Shown here piece by piece: positions 7,497 through 11,831 of a stretch of DNA of 11,831 nucleotides. Made by a program: the position numbers and the translations under genes. Below the pieces are notes generated by a model. It was not told the origin of the DNA and ran no database searches. It saw only the letters and a program-made list of their open reading frames with translations. Position 1 is the stretch's first letter. The number at the start of each line of letters is the position of its first letter. Source of the stretch: Hyphochytrium catenoides. Taxonomy: Eukaryota > Sar > Hyphochytriomycetes > Hyphochytriales > Hyphochytriaceae. Location of the stretch: contig FLMG01002347.1 of the NCBI GenBank assembly GCA_900088475.1, positions 1 to 11,831 of the forward strand, given 5' to 3'.

Positions 7497-8876
7497 ATGA
7501 GCACTGCTTCTGAACCCTACCTAAGCAAGACACCGAAAGAAGACAAAGCAGGAGCCAGTGCTGAACAGCTGAAGCGCAACCCTAGGATGACTCAGCAGCA
7601 GCAGCAGAGGAAGAAAAAGCGGCACCGCAAGCTGTGTGATGTGGAGGGTTGCACAAGAACAAGAAGATCAAAAGGAAGCAAATGCCAGCGGCATGCCAGG
7701 CAAGCTGGTATTGCATGCGTACAGTGTGAGGTTCCAGATTGCAACAAAAACGCCCGATCTAGAACGAAAAAGTGTGCGAAGCACGCAAGACTTCTGGATC
7801 GCGATTATAGGCCACCAACTTGCAGACTTTCAGGATGCGGACGGTATCCTAGGAAGTTAGGGCGCTGTACGTTCCATCTTCGGCATCAAGATGATGATGA
7901 ACAACAGCAGCATCCAGCGACTCAGGAACAAAGTCACTGTGAGCAGGAGCAACCACCGCGGCCTGCGGAGCCTCGATACGAGCATCCACCTCCAGAGCGG
8001 CGAGAAGAAAGGCCAAATCTTTTCGAGCAGGGTGAAGAAGAGCCTAGGTATCCCTCAGAGGCTCCGGCCGTGGTGGTGGGAGACGAAACCCACCAGTCTC
8101 TTCACGAGGAGCAGCGCTATCTTACTGCAAGAGATACCAAACATGATGTGGGCTGTAATACGAAGCTGACTGACAAAGAGCTGATCTCTGGCGGTGAGAG
8201 TATCCGGCCGCTAACAACTGAAGAGAGGGAATGGGTCAAGCATGCTATCTTCGACAAATCTTGGAGAAGGAACTACGAGGGCCGCACGCTGATAGCGGCA
8301 GGCTATGCTGACTTGGATGGACTGAGCGTGTTCGTAAGATCCGAGGACCTAAAGGAGGTGAGCCGGGGGGATATTATCTCCGCAGAGGTGATCGACATGT
8401 GGATGCTCATGTTAGCTCAACGTTATCAGGACTGTAAATTTTACCGCGTACACAGGGCCCACGAGCTTCCATCTGAACTCCCTACATACATCCTAGGTCA
8501 GCGTCTCTTCATCCCCGTAGTCCTACAGTATACCAAGCCCCATCCCCACTTTGTACTGTACTACTTGGAGGATGAACAGCTATTTTTCCTCAACAGTAGT
8601 AGTAGCCTGGATAGCGAGGTTATCAAATGTGGAAGGGAGCTGTCTAGGAGGATTAAAAGAAGTGTGAGCCAAGGGGCAACAAGAGAACTGAAACCAATCA
8701 AGATGAAATGTTCGCCCCAAAGCAACAGCTATGATTGTGGTGTGCTAATCTGCCTCTTTGCCTATTACATAGCTAGCCGTATTGCCCCACCAGTGTTCTC
8801 ACAACGACACAGAGGAGATGAACACCTCATCAGAGATTGGTACTTGTATAAGATACTAAACTTCATGAATGTGTGA
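7497..8876 (+). CDS. WRKY19-like zinc-finger Ulp1 (C48) cysteine protease
   Basis: 459 aa. The ATG at 7497 is preceded in frame by TAG TAG AGT, so no longer unspliced N-terminus is possible. Residues 33-45 are a Gln run followed by a basic, NLS-like stretch. Three Cys/His fingers follow: C47-C52-C63-H66, C77-C82-C93-H96 and C109-C114-C124-H127 (C-x4-C-x9/10-C-x2-H), like the WRKY19-type repeats of algae and oomycetes. Residues about 130-210 form a Gln/Glu/Pro-rich linker. The C-terminal half is an Ulp1/SENP-type peptidase: RLFIPVV, H351 in HPHFVLYY, N366 in FFLNSS where Asp is usual, Q408 in SPQSNSYDCG, nucleophile C414. It would cleave SUMO-like or polyprotein substrates in the nucleus. Ulp1 proteases are common passengers in eukaryotic DNA transposons (KDZ, Kaonashi MULEs, Helentrons). 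It is divergent from the recombinase-helicase gene, and the two may form one element. Confidence 0.85.
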   Translation: MSTASEPYLSKTPKEDKAGASAEQLKRNPRMTQQQQQRKKKRHRKLCDVEGCTRTRRSKGSKCQRHARQAGIACVQCEVPDCNKNARSRTKKCAKHARLLDRDYRPPTCRLSGCGRYPRKLGRCTFHLRHQDDDEQQQHPATQEQSHCEQEQPPRPAEPRYEHPPPERREERPNLFEQGEEEPRYPSEAPAVVVGDETHQSLHEEQRYLTARDTKHDVGCNTKLTDKELISGGESIRPLTTEEREWVKHAIFDKSWRRNYEGRTLIAAGYADLDGLSVFVRSEDLKEVSRGDIISAEVIDMWMLMLAQRYQDCKFYRVHRAHELPSELPTYILGQRLFIPVVLQYTKPHPHFVLYYLEDEQLFFLNSSSSLDSEVIKCGRELSRRIKRSVSQGATRELKPIKMKCSPQSNSYDCGVLICLFAYYIASRIAPPVFSQRHRGDEHLIRDWYLYKILNFMNV

Positions 8877-9300
8877 CTTTGTCAGTAGGACCCTCCACGA
8901 AGCTTGGTATCTTCAAAGGCTCATCATATTTCTTTGCACATCTTCCTTTCCTGCTACGACAATGGTTTGCGTCTGTTTCTCTTCCTATCATCCATATTCC
9001 ATGTCGCAATATTCCTTTCTTGTTGGCGCTTCAGATTGCAAGGCACTAAACTGTATTTTTCTTAACAGCAAATTCTAGTTGCCTCTCTCGCTCTTTCTCC
9101 CTTCTCTCTCACAACCTCGTTCTTCATTTTTTTCCATTCGACATTCGACGATACCAACTAGTACTACTACTATCAGAAAGAGCAAGAGGAAGAAGGAGGA
9201 GAAGAAAGAAGAAGAAGAAGAAGGGAAAGAGGAAGAGCAAGTCTTAGTCTCTTAAACTCCTCACCCTATGCAACAGGAATAGGAGAAGGAGGAAGGGAAG
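8877..9300. other. 3' flank of the protease gene, T-rich then GA-rich
   Basis: There is no supported gene here. The first 250 bases are T/C-rich (plausible 3' UTR) without a canonical AATAAA. From about 9174 to 9241 the strand becomes an almost pure A/G tract with a GAA microsatellite around 9205-9225. It then runs into the 58-bp repeats. Confidence 0.55.
9174..9241 (+). repeat. GA/GAA-rich microsatellite tract
   Basis: Polypurine low-complexity DNA including a run of consecutive gaa units. The reverse complement is a polypyrimidine tract. No coding meaning is inferred. Confidence 0.8.
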
Positions 9301-9301
9301 G

Positions 9302-9475
9302 TAAAAACACCAAGGGTTGGGGCCAGGATGAGGGCAGGCCATCATAACTCTCGACAAGCTAAAAACACCAAGGGTTGGGGCCAGGATGAGGGCAGGCCAT
9401 CATAACTCTCGACAAGCTAAAAACACCAACGGTTGGGGTTAGGATTAGGCAGGCCATCATAACTCCCGACAAGCC
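9302..9475. repeat. Three tandem 58-bp repeats, telomere-like last copy
   Basis: Units begin taaaaacacca at 9302, 9360 and 9418, with a period of 58. Copies 1 and 2 are practically identical and contain gggttggggccaggatgagg. Copy 3 reads ggttggggttaggattagg at the same place, a degenerate TTAGGG-type tract. All three end in ggccatcataactc(t/c)cgacaagc. Copy 3 is one base shorter and marks the right limit of the array. Confidence 0.9.
9432..9449 (+). repeat. Degenerate TTAGGG-like tract, right side
   Basis: The plus strand reads gttggggttaggattagg, with the G-rich strand pointing right, as at a right chromosome end. It is the inverse of the tract at 657-672. Its complement with the adjoining bases (CCTAATCCTAACCCCAA, then a T-run and AG) also resembles the bases following the left tract. 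Confidence 0.45.
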
Positions 9476-9697
9476 AAGTAAGGGGGGAGTTCCAAACAAC
9501 TACTGAAGAGGAATACGCTTCAGGACCCTAAGAGCATTTCTTCATGCATGTCCAACAAAACTCTGTAAAGAAGGCTTAGAACCATTGCCAGACGAGACCA
9601 ATGACCATGAACCAAGCCGAGAAGCATCAAGTGTAGAGCCATCGCATCGATGATTTACAAGCCGCTTCCACACAGTCAAGGACACGGGGCATAGCAA

Positions 9698-9708
9698 CCC
9701 CCCCCCCC
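9698..9708 (+). repeat. Poly-C run of 11 bases
   Basis: Homopolymer of eleven C residues. It is a likely site of length polymorphism or sequencing error and sits in non-coding DNA. Confidence 0.85.
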
Positions 9709-10267
9709 AAAAGACTCCATAATCTGCTGGTCGTTAGGGACACACGGTAAAATGACTGCATCCGGGCTTGTTGATGGTTCTATCTTTATCTGTAATAAAA
9801 AGTTGGGAGACATGAGCGTGGAGGTAAGTTTGCAGATTTCTTTATACGAAGCGAAAGAGAGCAGAGCAGGAACACAGAGGAACTTCCGTAAATAGAGGAA
9901 GAAGTAGGAGAACCATGTCAAAAAGAGGGAAACAGCTGAGATCTGCAGAGGAGTACGGAGATAGAGAGAGAGAAACCTTCGAGGCAAAATGATCGTTTCG
10001 GAAGGCTTTCTCCTAGGCCGGAGTCTCCGACTAGCGCAGTCTCTCCGTAATGCTCTTTTCTTTCTCCATCTTGTCTCAATCTCCACCAACCTTCTTTATT
10101 GTTATTCGTAAACTCTTTCGTGCCTCCCCTCTCGGTGAGAAATAAACGTGTGCTCCGGTCGGAGGAGTTGCATTGCTGGGAGGGTTGGAAAAGCGGTACT
10201 CTGGGGCAAACTGATGATGAGGGTAGTGTGCACGCTGTAGTTCTAGTGCTGATAGGAAGTGGGAAGA

Positions 10268-10390
10268 AACAAGTGAGCGAGAGAGAGCAAAGAGAGAGCA
10301 GAGGGAAAGAGACAGACAGACAGAGCGAGAAAGCACGAGAGAGGAAGAGAGAGATGGCCTTCAAGAAGAGAGAAAGCGGAAGAGAGACAG
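10268..10390 (+). repeat. Polypurine GA-rich tract
   Basis: The strand is dominated by gaga, aaga and gacaga units over about 120 bases. The Arg/Glu-rich plus frame and the Ser/Leu-rich minus frames through it are composition artefacts. Confidence 0.8.
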
Positions 10391-10440
10391 CAGCCACCAC
10401 CAGTACAATGTACGAGGTGCGTGGATTTTGATAGAGCCTG

Positions 10441-11035
10441 TTTTTTGACCCTGCGAGCTGACTGATTCCTTAGACAGAGTCCATCTCCTAAGCCTGTCAT
10501 TTGTTTAGCAATCCCACACCATTGAAAGCCACATACAAAGTAAGAGATGCGGGATTCCGATTTAAGCCCTTGTATTGACGTTGCGAACTGGAGGATTCCT
10601 TAGACAGAGTCCATCTCCTAAGCCTGTCATTTGTTTAGCAATCCCACACCATTGAAAGCCACATACAAAGTAAAAGATGCGGGATTCCGATTTAAGCCCT
10701 TGTATTGACGTTGCAAACTGGAGGATTCCTTAGACAGAGTCCATCTCCTAAGCCTGTCATTTGTTTAGCAATCCCACACCATTGAAAGCCACATACAAAG
10801 TAAGAGGTGCGGGATTCCAGTTCAAGCCCTTGTATTGACCTTGCAATCTAGAGGATTCCTTAGACAGAGTCCATCTCCTAAGCCTGTCTCTTGTTTAGCA
10901 ATCCCACACCATTGAGAGCCACATTCAGAGTAAGAGGTGCGGGATTCCAATCTAAGCCCATGTATTGACCTTGCGACCCAGAGGATTCCTTAGACAGAGT
11001 CCGCCCCCTAAGCCTGTCTTTTGTCCTGCGATCCT
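10441..11035. repeat. 130-bp tandem repeat array, about 4.6 copies
   Basis: The marker tagacagagt recurs at 10471, 10601, 10731, 10861 and 10991, exactly 130 bases apart. Each unit also contains cctaagcctgtc, gcaatcccacaccattga and gtgc/atgcgggattcc. The copies starting at 10471 and 10601 are nearly identical. The later ones diverge progressively, and the last stops matching near 11035. A period that is not a multiple of three rules out a repeated peptide in one frame. The minus strand of the right-hand copy runs on from the copia gag remnant, so the array may have grown inside that element. Confidence 0.93.
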
Positions 11036-11162
11036 GCATGGAATCCCCATACTTTCCAGGCTTTTGAGTCATTCCACCTTCCCTGGGTCGCATGGAATCC
11101 CGGGTCGCAGGCCTAATGACTGCGAAAGTGGGGTATTTACTGGTCATTCGTCTCTCGCATTA
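11036..11162 (-). pseudogene. Possible degraded zinc-knuckle region of the copia gag
   Basis: Beyond the gag stop, one minus-strand frame reads QKPGKYGDSMQDRR. This recalls a retroviral CCHC knuckle (C-x2-C-x-KPGH-x4-C) whose Cys and His have been lost or shifted out of frame. The order relative to Gag and the adjoining basic residues fit, but no metal ligand remains in frame. The call is tentative. Confidence 0.25.
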
Positions 11163-11831
11163 TTATAGGGTTGTTGGATCGTGCCGGGGGAGGCGCTCCT
11201 CCGCGGTGTGTTCAGAGCTTGTACTACTTATCTGGAAAGCTACAGGAGATCGAGGCTGCCTGATGCTTTGGCCACTAGTCAAGGTTGCAAGACCAGCCTG
11301 AATTTTGTCTCTCCGCTCTCTCCTATCAGCCTCGTCCACCAGTGTGGACATGAGGGACGCTGGAGTTTGAACAGTTCTATCAGGAACGCACTTCATCGCC
11401 AGGATAAAGCTGTCATAGCTCTTCGGCAAGCTGTTGAAGAGTCTCAAGACAAAGTCACCGGCTCCCACCGCATACGGTGTCTCATCTAGGTTGTTCCTTA
11501 GATCCATCAAGTCTCCCAATTGTCTTTTGACAGATCCTCCTTCTGCTAACTTGGAGATTCAGGAATCTCATCTTCAAGACTTCTGGGTCGTCATTCCCGT
11601 TGTTCTGGTAGACTTCCTGTAAGGCCTGCCATGCTTTTCCAGGGGTGCTCATCCCTTTCACGTACACTCTCTGTGCCTTCTCAATGGTCATGTATATGTA
11701 GGCATAAGCTCATTCTGCAGCTTCCTCTGTCTTGGGATCATATGAGTAGGATTCTTTCTTGTCCAGCGGTATCAGCTTTAGACCTTCCAACAGTTCTCCT
11801 TCCGGAGGACGTGCTCCATCTCATATGCCCA
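11163..11831 (-). pseudogene. Decayed Ty1/copia retrotransposon gag
   Basis: Read right to left on the minus strand this is a copia-type Gag (UBN2/DUF4219 kind). The N-terminal piece WAYEMEHVLRKENCW touches the window edge. TIEKAQRVYVKGMSTPGKAW, LQEVYQ and EVLKMRFLNLQ follow, then DLMDLRNNLDETPYAVG and VLRLFNSLPKSYDSFI. These are the typical Gag helices, ending with the NSLP-x-SYD-x-F signature. It is broken by a frame change near 11780, an in-frame TGA near 11703, another frame change around 11550 and a stop at 11163. No protease, integrase, reverse transcriptase or LTR is visible leftward, so the element is truncated. It continues past the window on the right. It is a non-functional relic, unrelated to the genes at 1025-8876. 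Confidence 0.82.

Larger units (their letters stand above)
9476..10440. other. Gene-free spacer with low-complexity tracts
   Basis: I see no protein motif on either strand. The open frames here are mostly low-complexity Ser/Leu or Arg/Glu translations of a GA-rich strand. An 11-base C run lies at 9698-9708. A polypurine stretch with gagaga and gacagacagac runs from about 10268 to 10390. Nothing links this region to either neighbouring gene. Confidence 0.6.

Noticed and set aside
7891-8169. A 92-codon plus-strand frame inside the protease gene
   Set aside because: It overlaps the finger-protease linker in another frame and lacks any motif.
7497-8876. Ulp1 protein as an ordinary host SENP gene
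   Set aside because: Less favoured because of the WRKY19-like fingers, the Asn in the triad and the repeat-rich neighbourhood, but not excluded.
640-9480. Target-site duplication flanking the candidate element
   Set aside because: No convincing short direct repeat is visible immediately outside the two telomere-like tracts.
9676-10500. Several Ser/Leu-rich or Arg/Glu-rich open frames
   Set aside because: They translate a polypurine/polypyrimidine tract. The apparent hydrophobic segments are a composition artefact.
10540-10575. tRNA-like B-box inside the 130-bp unit (gattcc, ttcaagccc)
   Set aside because: No cloverleaf, A-box or acceptor stem can be drawn, so it is not a tRNA or a SINE promoter.
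9302-11035. Tandem repeats as a CRISPR array
   Set aside because: The 58-bp and 130-bp units are contiguous direct repeats without unique spacers, in a eukaryotic setting.

Overview
The window looks like nuclear DNA of a eukaryote, and every recognisable part of it belongs to mobile elements. It has long intergenic spacers, microsatellites, consensus GTAAGT splice donors, Kozak-type starts, a decayed Ty1/copia gag and TTAGGG-type telomere-like tracts. There is no bacterial operon structure. The kingdom is not settled. The large protein resembles fungal telomere-linked RecQ helicases with OrsD/DUF3505-type zinc fingers. The second protein carries WRKY19-like Cys/His fingers, which I associate more with oomycetes and algae. 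A fungus or an alga are both possible.

Layout: 1-740 is a flank without a convincing gene, apart from a CCCTAA tract at 657-672. A very large minus-strand gene (1025-6511, about 1828 aa) encodes six C2H2/C2HC zinc fingers, a tyrosine-recombinase fold with R-K-R-H-Y residues, and a complete RecQ-type helicase in one chain. A spacer of about 1 kb (6512-7496) holds putative leader introns and 59-bp GCTGCTGAGGC-rich repeats. A divergent plus-strand gene (7497-8876, 459 aa) encodes three C-x4-C-x9/10-C-x2-H fingers and a C-terminal Ulp1/C48 cysteine protease with an unusual H-N-Q-C set. Next come AT- and GA-rich spacer and a 58-bp triplet repeat (9302-9475), whose last copy carries a TTAGG-like tract in the opposite orientation to the left one. 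From about 9480 to 10440 there is gene-free, GA-rich DNA. A 130-bp tandem array (about 10441-11035) then runs into a frameshifted copia gag remnant on the minus strand (11163-11831), which belongs to a different element.

Main inference: the divergent pair is an autonomous DNA transposon-like unit, or a remnant of a subtelomeric one. The tyrosine recombinase would do cut-and-join, the RecQ motor would remodel DNA, the fingers would give site or telomere recognition, and the Ulp1 protein would be an accessory protease or deSUMOylase. The outward-facing telomere-like tracts at 657-672 and 9432-9449 are candidate ends about 8.8 kb apart. This is a hypothesis. The domain calls rest on motifs read directly from the sequence; the element boundaries do not.
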